DNA of 14,134 bases. Source: Bacteroidota bacterium. GTDB taxonomy: Bacteria > Bacteroidota > Bacteroidia > Chitinophagales > Chitinophagaceae. Location of the stretch: NCBI GenBank assembly GCA_023391895.1, contig JAEWAC010000344.1, positions 1 to 14,134 on the forward strand, read 5' to 3'. A model generated the notes under the pieces. It saw nothing but the letters and a program-made list of their open reading frames with translations, was not told the origin of the DNA and did no database searches. Both the position numbers and the translations under genes were made by a program. How positions within the stretch are numbered: position 1 is the stretch's first letter; each line of letters starts with the position of its first letter. Shown here piece after piece: positions 1 to 6,310 of the stretch.

Positions 1-2
1 TT

Positions 3-131
3 TTTTCTTCATCACTTCTTCTGATGATTGGCTTCTTTGCTGTTTGGTTCATGATAAGTAAATCAGAAAGCAAAACTATTTGCAATACTTTCCTTCAACA
101 ATATGCTGTTCCTCGTTGGTTTACCAAATAG
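3..131 (+). CDS. 3' end of a gene for a small membrane protein (partial)
   Basis: An open frame enters from the left edge and stops at TAG 129-131, giving 42 visible residues. The stretch LLLMIGFFAVWFMI is a hydrophobic segment long enough to be a membrane helix or the end of one. It is followed by a polar tail ending PRWFTK. The frame has no start in the window and I recognise no family. About 20 bases after the stop comes a hairpin containing GCCTAAC, the same position relative to a stop codon as the cassette ends further right, so this may be the cargo of another cassette. The call rests only on an open frame and hydrophobicity. Confidence 0.4.
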   Translation, partial: FSSSLLLMIGFFAVWFMISKSESKTICNTFLQQYAVPRWFTK

Positions 132-150
132 TGCAGCTTTCGCTTAAACG

Positions 151-180
151 TCGCCTAACATAGGCTCCTATGTAATGCGA
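151..180. repeat. Short attC-like hairpin
   Basis: ACATAGG (158-164) and CCTATGT (167-173) pair perfectly around a two-base loop, and TCGC (151-154) pairs with GCGA (177-180). The left arm carries GCCTAAC (153-159), which resembles the inverse-core sequences at the ends of cassettes further right. The right arm GTAATGCGA resembles a core site with changes. There is no T tract, so a terminator is less likely. Confidence 0.45.
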
Positions 181-290
181 TAGCTGGGTGTTTCCTAAAG
201 TTACGTTGATTTTCAGGGGCTGACAAAGCAAAGTTTTCCTGTATTGCATTTGCTATATCGTTCAAAGGGTATGACTCAGCATTAGGCTTC

Positions 291-554
291 CATATGGCGC
301 CGGCACTCGGCTTCCAGTTTGCGGGAGGAGCGGATGCCATTCAAATAGCCATAAATGTAGAGGCGCAGCAGCAGGGATGGATGAAAGCAGGGCCGGCAGT
401 TGTCACTAGTATACCTGCCTCTAAAATCTAAAGCGGCATAGTCGATCCCTTCACAAAAAGCATCCACTACCCGCACGGGTGCGTCTGAGGCTATAAAGTC
501 CTCCAAACAAAAGATGGCTGTTTGCAGGCGGTGGATGCCCTGAACATATGCCAT
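291..554 (-). pseudogene. IS1182-family transposase, N-terminal fragment
   Basis: The minus-strand reading frame begins at MAYVQGI (ATG at 554) and continues through CLEDFIASDAPVRVVDAFC and FHPSLLLRLYIYGYLNGIR to a RSSRKLEAECRRHMEA stretch. This is the pattern of the DUF772 N-terminal domain of IS1182-type DDE transposases (established family knowledge). The match ends after HMEA, where intact members continue into a MWLL-like motif; here a stop follows. The catalytic core is absent, so this fragment cannot be active. Confidence 0.82.
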
Positions 555-651
555 ATAAAACAATTTAGAGATGCAAAGCTACCGACACTTTGAAGTATGA
601 TACCAGTAGAATACCTTTAACCTGCGCAGCACCCTTTTTGCACAGTCTGCC
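291..651 (-). mobile_element. IS1182-type element, remnant with transposase 5' end and one IS end
   Basis: This holds the N-terminal coding part of an IS1182-type transposase on the minus strand and the untranslated terminal part of the element up to about 650. The segment 575-650 resembles 6170-6275 in the second element: both have a CAAAGCTACC block, an ATACCTTTAA block and a CACCCTTTTT block close to the outer end. Homology to transposase stops near 291, so the rest of the element is missing. The outer end directly abuts GTAAGTAGC (652-660), which looks like a cassette core site. Confidence 0.7.
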
Positions 652-660
652 GTAAGTAGC
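652..660. repeat. Core-like site GTAAGTAGC (5' boundary of a cassette)
   Basis: The sequence sits 18 bases before the next start codon and directly follows the IS end with the same CTGnCGT context found at the right end of the second IS element (6273-6279). It shares six of nine positions with GTTAGCGGC, the complement of the 3' boundary of the same unit (1122-1130). It is degenerate, so on its own the call would be weak. Confidence 0.4.
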
Positions 661-677
661 AAGCAGATTCTAAACAA

Positions 678-1115
678 ATGACCAAAACTTTAAAAAGCAT
701 AATCAGCAGTCTGGATTTTAGCGGAGGCACTAATTCATGGTTTGACCTGTGGCATACCCACTTGGACTGGGATGGTGCAGCAAACCAAAGCTGGCCATTA
801 AGGCGGCAACACCTGGAACAACTGCTGCAAGTCTATCAGCAGCTTTCCATTAAACTGCAAGCGTATCCTCACCCATATCAGCTATGGATTGAAATTGACG
901 AGCAAGAAGCAGGGGAAGATGCTGTATACATACATACGCCAAATCCTAATGCAGACAATTTTCCTATTCAGTATGCTTCATTAGACCTGCCTCAGTTTGA
1001 GAATCAAGAATTAAAGCAGTTCGTTTGTGGTCTGAACCTATCCATAAAAGGTATAAAGACACAGGATGGCAACGTATACTTCCTCTACGATGAAAATATT
1101 GGTATGACTCTGTAG
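678..1115 (+). CDS. Unknown 145-aa soluble protein, cassette cargo
   Basis: The protein is acidic and rich in Trp and Gln, with no signal peptide or membrane segment. Visible stretches are a DLWHTHLDWDG motif at residues 24-34, a helical QHLEQLLQVYQQLSIKLQAY region around 44-63, and a strand-like WIEIDEQEAG segment around 70-79. I do not recognise the family. Its size, acidity and single-gene context resemble immunity-like proteins found alone in accessory regions, but that is inference only. The ATG at 678 is 18 bases after a core-like site, and the stop is seven bases before GCCGCTAAC, so the ORF fills nearly the whole unit between the two boundaries. Confidence 0.75.
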   Translation: MTKTLKSIISSLDFSGGTNSWFDLWHTHLDWDGAANQSWPLRRQHLEQLLQVYQQLSIKLQAYPHPYQLWIEIDEQEAGEDAVYIHTPNPNADNFPIQYASLDLPQFENQELKQFVCGLNLSIKGIKTQDGNVYFLYDENIGMTL

Positions 1116-1121
1116 ATACCA

Positions 1122-1130
1122 GCCGCTAAC
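1122..1130. repeat. Inverse-core-like site GCCGCTAAC, right half of the attC-like site lost
   Basis: The same nine bases recur at 10129-10137, and their complement occurs at 9702-9710. Here they are followed by AGGAGT and then GGCCGTGCCC. In the two clear IS insertions the order is AAC, six bases ending in GT, then GGCCGTTGCAC. The spacing is identical, which suggests that another insertion sequence end begins at 1137. Confidence 0.5.
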
Positions 1131-1136
1131 AGGAGT

Positions 1137-1919
1137 GGCCGTGCCCAGGACTGGAGCCCTTTTAGCTTGTAAATCAGTTGTTTAGAGGCGGTTTGTGTCA
1201 AATTTGTGTCGCAAAAAGAGAAGCATCTTTGAACTGTGTCACTTTTATTCGCTTTTGCTCACTTTCTACCTATCGGTACAAATCTAATAAAGTATTTCTA
1301 TTTTTTAATTCCTAAAAGTACTTATCCAGATCCTTTATGAACGTTTGAAATGTTCTCATTTGTTGAAACTCCTTATGAGTATAATTTCATCCTGCGAAAG
1401 ATCGCAGGTTGCCGTCATTAATTACCTAAATTGATGTCATTTGCTTTAATATACGTCAACTATATCTAGGGGTACAACTAAATTTTAGATTGTAAAGCCT
1501 TGTTCTTGTATAATTAAAATTCTTTATGTATCTTAAGGTTGCCGATGGCCATTTTAAGATTTTAAAAATATCACAAAGATATTCACGATCCCTGTACCAG
1601 TAGAAACACAATATTGTTTTCAACATCAACAGGATTTTTTCTATTTTAATCGCCTCTCAAAAACAATTGTTAGGAAAAAGGAGTCTATAATTAATCGTAC
1701 AAGCCGCTGATTCCTATCCAAAAGCCCCATGCCGTTGGAGCTGTTCAAAGCTGGTGCCAAGCCCTATCTTTACCGGTAATAATTCTGCCCTCTATTAATT
1801 ACCGTCAGTCCCATAGAAATCCTTTAGGTTAGAAATTTTCTTTTGATTTTTTGCCAAGATCAGAAAAATAATATTGCTAATGGCTTTCTTAAATCTCCAA
1901 GTCACGAAACACCAAAACC
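1137..1919. other. 783-base AT-rich stretch without a gene
   Basis: I find no convincing coding sequence on either strand. The first 30 bases may be an insertion sequence end. A perfect 7-bp hairpin, CCTGCGA (1391-1397) and TCGCAGG (1402-1408) with loop AAGA, has no T tract. The remainder is AT-rich with many stops and may be decayed mobile DNA plus the upstream region of the next gene. No promoter could be assigned with confidence. Confidence 0.5.
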
Positions 1920-3098
1920 ATGAAGTCTAATTCATCCATCTTCCTACTCACTGCTATCATTGCTTTGGTAACCACCCTTCCAGGCTGCAAAAAAGATACC
2001 GATCCTCCTGTCTATCCTCCTTACCCCAAAGCTGATTTTGTTTTTAAGGTAGACCGTAATGATAAAAGTGGCGTAAGGGTTACGTTTACCAGCACCTCGC
2101 AATTCGCCAGGGAGTACCGGTGGGAATTCGGTGACGGGACCACTGCGACCGATTCCCTGGTGGAACATACCTATGCCAGTGTCGGAATCTATGCCGTCAC
2201 GTTAGTCGTTAAGAACCAGCGGGGGAAAGACAGTATAACCAAAACAGTCGATCTGACAATGGAGCCTCCAAAAGCTGCTTTTACCTTCACCCTGGTCAAT
2301 GACGGGCAGTTGCCCTGCACGGTCAACTTTGCCAATACCTCTTCGGGAGCTGCTTCCAGTAGCTGGTATTTTGGCGATGGAGACACCAGTTCCCAGACAG
2401 ACGTGCAAAAAACCTATTCGGTGAATAAAACCTACTTGGTAAAGCTGGTGGTAGCAAACTCTGCCGGCAGGGACAGTGTCATCCAGGAAGTCACCATTAA
2501 TCCCATCCTTCATTCTGTACTAGTTTACCTCGTTACACCAAAAGACAAAACGTTCAACCAGCGTTATTATGACGCTCTGAAAGCCAGTGTCCTGAGTCTT
2601 CGGCAGTGGTATAAGAACCAGATGGGTAACCATAAAACTTTTGTGATCAATCCGCTTGTCGTGGATACCTTAACAGGAGGTCACGACTCGGTCTGGTACA
2701 ATGGTTACAATGGCCCTTTTAGTGGCGAGGACCCAAGGTTTTATGGTTATTACAATACCTATACTGATATGCAGGCATTATTAGGTTCAAAATTTAATAC
2801 CAGCCAGTATACGTACCTGGTGTATGTAGCAGCACCGGGCGGCGGTGCCGGCACCCCTGGGTTTTGTGCCATGGGCGACCAGGACCTCAAAGGATTATTG
2901 GGAGAGAATGAGGATAACTTAAATCCGAACCGGTGGATTGGCGGTGGTGGTCATGAATTAGGCCATGCCTTTGGCCTGCCGCACCCGGACAACCAGAATG
3001 AACAGGCCATTATGTGGACCGGTTATGTAATGTACCCGGATTGTATACTGCAGGACTCAGACCGGGCTATTTTAAACGTTAGTCCTTTTTTCAGGTAA
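1920..3098 (+). CDS. PKD-domain lipoprotein with metzincin-type zinc protease domain
   Basis: A lipoprotein signal peptide is visible: a hydrophobic segment SIFLLTAIIALVTTLPG followed by Cys23 in an LPGC lipobox and an acidic KKDTDPP linker, so the protein is probably anchored in an envelope membrane. Two PKD-type Ig-like domains follow at about residues 36-113 and 117-193; each has the WxFGDG core (WEFGDGTT, WYFGDGDT) and an HTY or KTY turn. The C-terminal domain, about 198-392, carries HELGHAFGLPH with H345, E346, H349 and H355. This is the HExxHxxGxxH zinc motif of metzincins, followed by IMW and VMYP segments that could supply the Met turn. The predicted role is an extracellular metallopeptidase displayed on PKD spacers. 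No cassette boundary is clear on either side. No Shine-Dalgarno sequence is seen, which is normal in Bacteroidota. Confidence 0.88.
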   Translation: MKSNSSIFLLTAIIALVTTLPGCKKDTDPPVYPPYPKADFVFKVDRNDKSGVRVTFTSTSQFAREYRWEFGDGTTATDSLVEHTYASVGIYAVTLVVKNQRGKDSITKTVDLTMEPPKAAFTFTLVNDGQLPCTVNFANTSSGAASSSWYFGDGDTSSQTDVQKTYSVNKTYLVKLVVANSAGRDSVIQEVTINPILHSVLVYLVTPKDKTFNQRYYDALKASVLSLRQWYKNQMGNHKTFVINPLVVDTLTGGHDSVWYNGYNGPFSGEDPRFYGYYNTYTDMQALLGSKFNTSQYTYLVYVAAPGGGAGTPGFCAMGDQDLKGLLGENEDNLNPNRWIGGGGHELGHAFGLPHPDNQNEQAIMWTGYVMYPDCILQDSDRAILNVSPFFR

Positions 3099-3237
3099 CG
3101 GCTTGTTGGAAATCAGCTGGTTTAGAGTAAGTAAGAATGGAACTACGCAATATGGCAGTTAAGGGGAAAAGGCGTTTTGGGTAAATGAAAATCTTTGCTT
3201 TTGGGTTCAATTGTTCTGATAATACGCGGCTTTTTGG

Positions 3238-3531
3238 GTGCCGTTGCGAAACCTTAAATTGATAGTTGTGTATCCTGAAGTACAGGAATGGATCCAAGGA
3301 GAAAAGCATCTAGCCCACCTGGTCAACCAGATCCAGCAGGGGAGCCAAAGTGACAAGCAGGCCGCTTTGGCTGCTTACCTCCAGGTTTCAGCCCTGCTCC
3401 AGTTGCCCAGAACTTTTGTGGATCTCTCAGAAGAAACAGAGGAAAGGGAGGAAGAGAAGGACACAAAACAATATTCCGTTTTTGAGGAGCTGGCTTTTTT
3501 TCAAAAAACAGCCTTACATAAAAAGTCATAG
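3238..3531 (+). CDS. Unknown 97-aa charged protein
   Basis: The frame opens with GTG at 3238 and ends at TAG 3529-3531. The protein has a hydrophobic N-terminal VVYPEVQEWI segment, a helical Gln/Ala-rich middle (LVNQIQQG to LAAYLQVSALLQLP) and a very acidic/basic tract, SEETEEREEEKDTK, near residues 64-77. It has no signal peptide and I recognise no family. No ATG lies near the start, so the true start may be elsewhere or the 5' end may be lost. The stop is four bases before an inverse-core-like site (3535-3543), which favours it being real cassette cargo. Confidence 0.5.
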   Translation: MPLRNLKLIVVYPEVQEWIQGEKHLAHLVNQIQQGSQSDKQAALAAYLQVSALLQLPRTFVDLSEETEEREEEKDTKQYSVFEELAFFQKTALHKKS

Positions 3532-3534
3532 GCG

Positions 3535-3675
3535 GCCACTAACACAAAATTTGCTGCCATACAGGCTTCCTATTGCAATCCAACAGAACCCATACTACTT
3601 TAGTGCAGAATAAGAGCTGAGCGTCAGGAACATAAATTTCCTATACGGCAAATCAAGCCCTTAAACCATTAGGCG
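3535..3675. repeat. attC-like recombination site
   Basis: GCCACTAAC (3535-3543) lies at the left edge and CATTAGGCG (3667-3675) at the right edge. Between them the inner arms pair imperfectly: ATTTGCTGCCATACAGG (about 3550-3566) matches the complement of the 3635-3655 region (ATTTGCCGTATAGG) apart from a bulge and a few substitutions. The outer cores do not complement each other, but CATTAGGCG is the complement of the 3' core of the next cassette (TCGCCTAAC, 4153-4161) except at one or two positions. The site spans 141 bases. Confidence 0.6.
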
Positions 3676-3682
3676 AATTAAT

Positions 3683-4141
3683 ATGACACCTCGAGATATT
3701 GGAACCACTTTATACCAGCTTGAACAATTGATGTATGGATATAACTATGAGGTGAAATTTGGAATAGATTTTTTTGATCATTGCACCAATCTGGAAGCTT
3801 TTAAAGCAGCCCTAAAGAAGGCATATCCAAATAGCCAACCAGACGAAATCACTTTGGTGCCTATGAGTCTTGATGACTTTTGGGAAGAAATAAACTTTGG
3901 ACTTGATTATAGAGGTGATACTTGGGCTGGGTTAAGTTTAAATCAAGAACGAGAAGAGAAACTGAAGCAGCGACAAAAGGAATATAAAGAGTACATTTCA
4001 AGTTTCATTAACCATAACACAACCATTTATAACTATCCTGATGAAAAAGGGATTCCTGGATACCCTGTGTTCTGGGACTACAGATTTGTTCTTCTGTCTG
4101 AAGGTAAATGCCTTTTTATCTATGGTTCCGCCTCGGACTGA
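3683..4141 (+). CDS. Unknown 152-aa acidic protein, immunity-like cassette cargo
   Basis: This is a soluble protein without signal peptide. Visible segments are an N-terminal helix TLYQLEQLMYGYNYEVKFG, an acidic SLDDFWEEINFGLDY stretch, a Lys/Glu-rich helix NQEREEKLKQRQKEYKEY around residues 91-108, and a C-terminal WDYRFVLLSEGKCLFIYGSASD. The terminal strand plus GSASD resembles the ends of small proteins often found alone in Bacteroidota accessory DNA, some of them immunity proteins; that link is inference, not a domain assignment. The ATG at 3683 lies eight bases after a core-like site and the stop lies 11 bases before TCGCCTAAC, so the gene fills its cassette. Confidence 0.75.
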   Translation: MTPRDIGTTLYQLEQLMYGYNYEVKFGIDFFDHCTNLEAFKAALKKAYPNSQPDEITLVPMSLDDFWEEINFGLDYRGDTWAGLSLNQEREEKLKQRQKEYKEYISSFINHNTTIYNYPDEKGIPGYPVFWDYRFVLLSEGKCLFIYGSASD

Positions 4142-4152
4142 CAACCCTTACT

Positions 4153-4289
4153 TCGCCTAACATCGATTTTAAGCATTATGAGCTTTTTAAAATGTTTTAT
4201 TCACTTTAACTTTATTCATCAATAGAGGAAAGGTTAAACAGATGTTTTTCAAATTACCCATACTGCTTAAAGTCCTTGCCGTTGTAGGC
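4153..4289. repeat. attC-like recombination site
   Basis: The site runs from TCGCCTAAC (4153-4161) to GTTGTAGGC (4281-4289). Inside, TTTTAAGCATTATGAG on the left pairs with the complement of the 4250-4275 region, which reads CTTTAAGCAGTATGGG, with scattered mismatches. The terminal cores do not match each other: the left one belongs with the core before the upstream gene, and the right one matches the 3' core of the downstream cassette (GCCTACAAC, 5169-5177). This is the pattern expected at a junction of two integron cassettes. Confidence 0.65.
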
Positions 4290-4296
4290 AAGCATA

Positions 4297-5145
4297 TTGG
4301 GACACACCAAAACTATATTGACCATTTTTGTATTGACACCTGCAACATCTTGCAGCAACTCCAAGGAGCAAGACAACAAGCAAGTGAAAATCCTACAAAA
4401 TCAAACTCACAAAATGACAGCACTGGAGCAACTCAAAGCAATTCTCAATAACCGTTATGAAACAGAAGATGGTGATGAATATCATGTAGAACTAAAACAA
4501 GGTTTGAGTGACGAACAAATCGAAAATTTAGCAAAGCAGCTTCCAACTGGACTTATTCCCAATGACATTAGACAACTATTGAGGTTTGCAAGCGGTTTTG
4601 ACTTTTCAGGAATTGATGAAGTAACTTTTGATGGCATAGGGCAATTTGGATTTGAAAATGTGTTTCCGCATTCAGTACAACTTGCAGGTGACGGTTTTGG
4701 TAACTTTTGGATTTTAGATGTAGACAATAATGGTAATTGGGGACATGTATATTACGTTTGTCATGACCCCGCCGTAGTTGTTAAACACTCAGAAGACTTA
4801 GCAGAGTTCATAAAGCATGTTGATGAATTTAGCAAGCAAGGTTCACAATCCCACCTTGATACTATTCATGAAAAAATGGTCATGGACATTTGGAGCATCA
4901 ACAATGGTTTTGTAGACGTTGAGCAGGCAAAGAACTCAAGCGACACAACGCTGAAACAATTTACAGCGCAACTGCCCGACAATTTTGTAGTGGCTGACTT
5001 GCGAAATAAACCAAATGGTGCAGGCTTTGCTTGGGGCAAGTTGGGACCAAACATTGACAATGCAGTGCGTCATCAAACAGAATTATTGTGGGGATTTGAA
5101 AGACAAAAGAAGAGAGGTCTTTTATCAAAACTCTTTGGCAAATAA
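4297..5145 (+). CDS. SUKH (SMI1/KNR4) family protein, possibly a lipoprotein
   Basis: The conserved part matches the SMI1/KNR4 (SUKH) fold: LPTGLIPNDIRQLLRFASGF, then FDGIGQFGFENVFPHSVQLA, then DGFGNFWILDVDNNGNWGHV and VYYVCHDPAVVVKHSEDLAE. SUKH proteins commonly act as immunity proteins against nuclease-type polymorphic toxins; no toxin is visible here. A C-terminal half of about 110 residues ends in a basic QKKRGLLSKLFGK tail. The ATG at 4414 (MTALEQLKAIL) is the conventional start and gives 243 aa. The frame is open to TTG 4297, and the extra residues KTILTIFVLTPATSCSNSKE look like a lipoprotein signal peptide, so the longer form is given. The gene lies between matching cassette cores (4281-4289 and 5169-5177). 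Confidence 0.85.
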   Translation: MGHTKTILTIFVLTPATSCSNSKEQDNKQVKILQNQTHKMTALEQLKAILNNRYETEDGDEYHVELKQGLSDEQIENLAKQLPTGLIPNDIRQLLRFASGFDFSGIDEVTFDGIGQFGFENVFPHSVQLAGDGFGNFWILDVDNNGNWGHVYYVCHDPAVVVKHSEDLAEFIKHVDEFSKQGSQSHLDTIHEKMVMDIWSINNGFVDVEQAKNSSDTTLKQFTAQLPDNFVVADLRNKPNGAGFAWGKLGPNIDNAVRHQTELLWGFERQKKRGLLSKLFGK

Positions 5146-5168
5146 GTTTCGGAAGACACGGATGCCGT

Positions 5169-5367
5169 GCCTACAACAGGTGGTTTTGTGCAAGTGGGGC
5201 ACAACATTGCTACATCAGCTATGTGCAAGCATCGGCGGCACTTCCAGCGTGACGAACAAAGCCGAGCAACAGAATAAACAATGAACTTTAATTTATAAAT
5301 TGAGCAGCGGTAATGGGCAGACGGAATGCTAATTCCCCACCTGTACAAAGCCCTGTTCGTTGTAGGC
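5169..5367. repeat. attC-like recombination site with ~31-bp imperfect arms
   Basis: This is the clearest folded junction. The left arm 5169-5199 begins GCCTACAAC and ends CAAGTGGGG; the right arm 5335-5367 begins CCCCACCTGTACAAAG and ends GTTGTAGGC. The complement of the right arm follows the left arm along its whole length, with a two-base bulge after the core and a handful of substitutions. Extrahelical bases near the core are typical of attC sites recognised as folded single strands (established for integrons). The loop is about 135 bases and shows no gene. Confidence 0.7.
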
Positions 5368-5441
5368 TATGTATCAAACAGCTTTTAAGGTGAATCTTAA
5401 ATGCTAATCATTTTTAAATTAGTTGTAAGTATAGTTTCGGA

Positions 5442-5705
5442 ATGAAATACAAATGGACACCTTTTCAGTTATTAGCATTTGTAGCTCTATGTGTTGGGAT
5501 TTATGAGCTTATAATAATTTCCAGGATGAAAAGTGATCCAGGCTTAGGGGGATTAGCACCATATATTTATTTGGGATTTGCATTTGGAATTTTTATAGTT
5601 GACATTCTTGTACAGCAAATATTAAGCAAAAGGAGTTTTTACATCAGTGAAGCCATTTTGGTTTTAGCTTTTATAATATGGATAATTAGTCTAGGTGGTA
5701 TTTGA
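5442..5705 (+). CDS. Small three-helix membrane protein, unknown function
   Basis: The 87-residue protein has three hydrophobic segments: about residues 8-26 (FQLLAFVALCVGIYELIII), 39-60 (APYIYLGFAFGIFIVDILVQQI) and 68-87 (ISEAILVLAFIIWIISLGGI). Short Lys/Arg-containing loops (SRMKSD, SKRS) separate them. It is an inner-membrane protein by composition; I recognise no family. It starts 74 bases after a core site and ends before a 9-bp hairpin and the matching GCCTACAAC core (5762-5770), so it is a complete single-gene cassette. The long 5' leader may hold its promoter. Confidence 0.75.
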   Translation: MKYKWTPFQLLAFVALCVGIYELIIISRMKSDPGLGGLAPYIYLGFAFGIFIVDILVQQILSKRSFYISEAILVLAFIIWIISLGGI

Positions 5706-5707
5706 CA

Positions 5708-5740
5708 AAGAAGATTGCAGCTTACTTGTAGAATCTTCTT
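5708..5740 (+). terminator. Terminator-like hairpin after the membrane protein gene
   Basis: AAGAAGATT (5708-5716) and AATCTTCTT (5732-5740) form a perfect 9-bp stem with a 15-base loop, starting three bases after the stop codon. No long T tract follows, so termination is plausible but not certain. Confidence 0.5.
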
Positions 5741-5776
5741 AAAAGCAAGTTCCCTCTAACAGCCTACAACATCAGT

Positions 5777-6274
5777 GGCCGTTGCACAACTCTGTTTTAA
5801 AAATCAGTATTGAGCCCTTTTGATCAGGCAATGGGCACCTGTTTCTTCAGCTGCTAACCGCCATCGCCAATCTCCTTTTTCTGCCCTGCTGCATCCAGGG
5901 AAGCCATAACGCAATAAGGAGCTGCACGAGCCTTTTTTGGGTGTTTTTCCCGTTTTCACCCATCCCATCCATTTCAGTAGTCTTTTCCCGTTATTGCACA
6001 CCGCTGCCATGGGCAGGCATTTGTTGGCCAGTTGGATGCCCCGGGTGTTCACCCGGCGCATGCCCAAGAAGTTGATCAGCGTACCCAGCACCGGTTCCAC
6101 CGGGGATTGTCTGAGCTTTTTCATGCATTTTGCTTGGGGGATGCAAGCGGTAGGCACCTTGGAGGTAAGCTATAATGAGCAGTTTAGGCCTACAAAGCTA
6201 CCCGCCCGCACTTTGAACTGTGAAGACGGAACAATACCTTTAAGGCAAGGCAGACACCCTTTTTTGCACCCTCT
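5777..6274 (-). mobile_element. Internally deleted IS1182-type element (~500 bp, both ends kept)
   Basis: The left end GGCCGTTGCACAACTC, followed by TTTTAAAAATCAG, is nearly identical to the left end of the longer element at 11158. The right end (about 6160-6274) resembles the end at 575-650. Only the C-terminal part of the transposase remains, so the middle (roughly 70% of a full element) has been lost. The ends share GTTGCACAA / GGTGCAAAA similarity in inverted orientation but are not a perfect terminal repeat. With both ends present it could in principle be moved by a transposase acting in trans, like a MITE. Confidence 0.7.
5804..6145 (-). pseudogene. IS1182-family transposase, C-terminal fragment
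   Basis: The minus-strand frame reads MKKLRQSPVEPVLGTLINFLG, then MRRVNTRGIQLANKCLPMAAV and NNGKRLLKWMG. It matches, almost residue for residue, the same stretch in the longer copy (about 11340-11510), which reads MKKLRQSTMEPVLGTLVNFLG. The catalytic domain is missing upstream of the KCMKK junction near 6145. The tail after WMG diverges from the other copy and may be frameshifted. Confidence 0.8.
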
Positions 6275-6310
6275 GACGTTGTGTGCCATCTAAAGTCGTT
6301 TCAATTGCTA

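Larger units (their letters stand above)
5762..6286. repeat. attC-like site split by an IS1182-type element
   Basis: The left outer arm is GCCTACAACATCAG (5762-5775), and the right outer arm is CTGACGTTGTGTGC (6273-6286). The two are complementary at most positions (AC, AAC and TCAG all pair), yet almost all DNA between them is IS-derived. The left core matches the 5' core of the upstream cassette (5359-5367) perfectly, while the right core belongs to the downstream cassette. The apex of the original site is not visible. Confidence 0.6.

Noticed and set aside
155..340. 61-codon minus-strand open frame over 155-340
   Set aside because: It overlaps the hairpin and runs through the truncated IS edge in a different frame from the transposase; the composition suggests chance.
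4242..4451. 69-codon plus-strand frame before the SUKH gene
   Set aside because: It starts inside the attC-like arm and overlaps the SUKH frame with no family similarity.
5937..6293. 118-codon plus-strand open frame over the deleted IS
   Set aside because: It is the opposite strand of recognisable transposase C-terminal coding sequence and the IS end.
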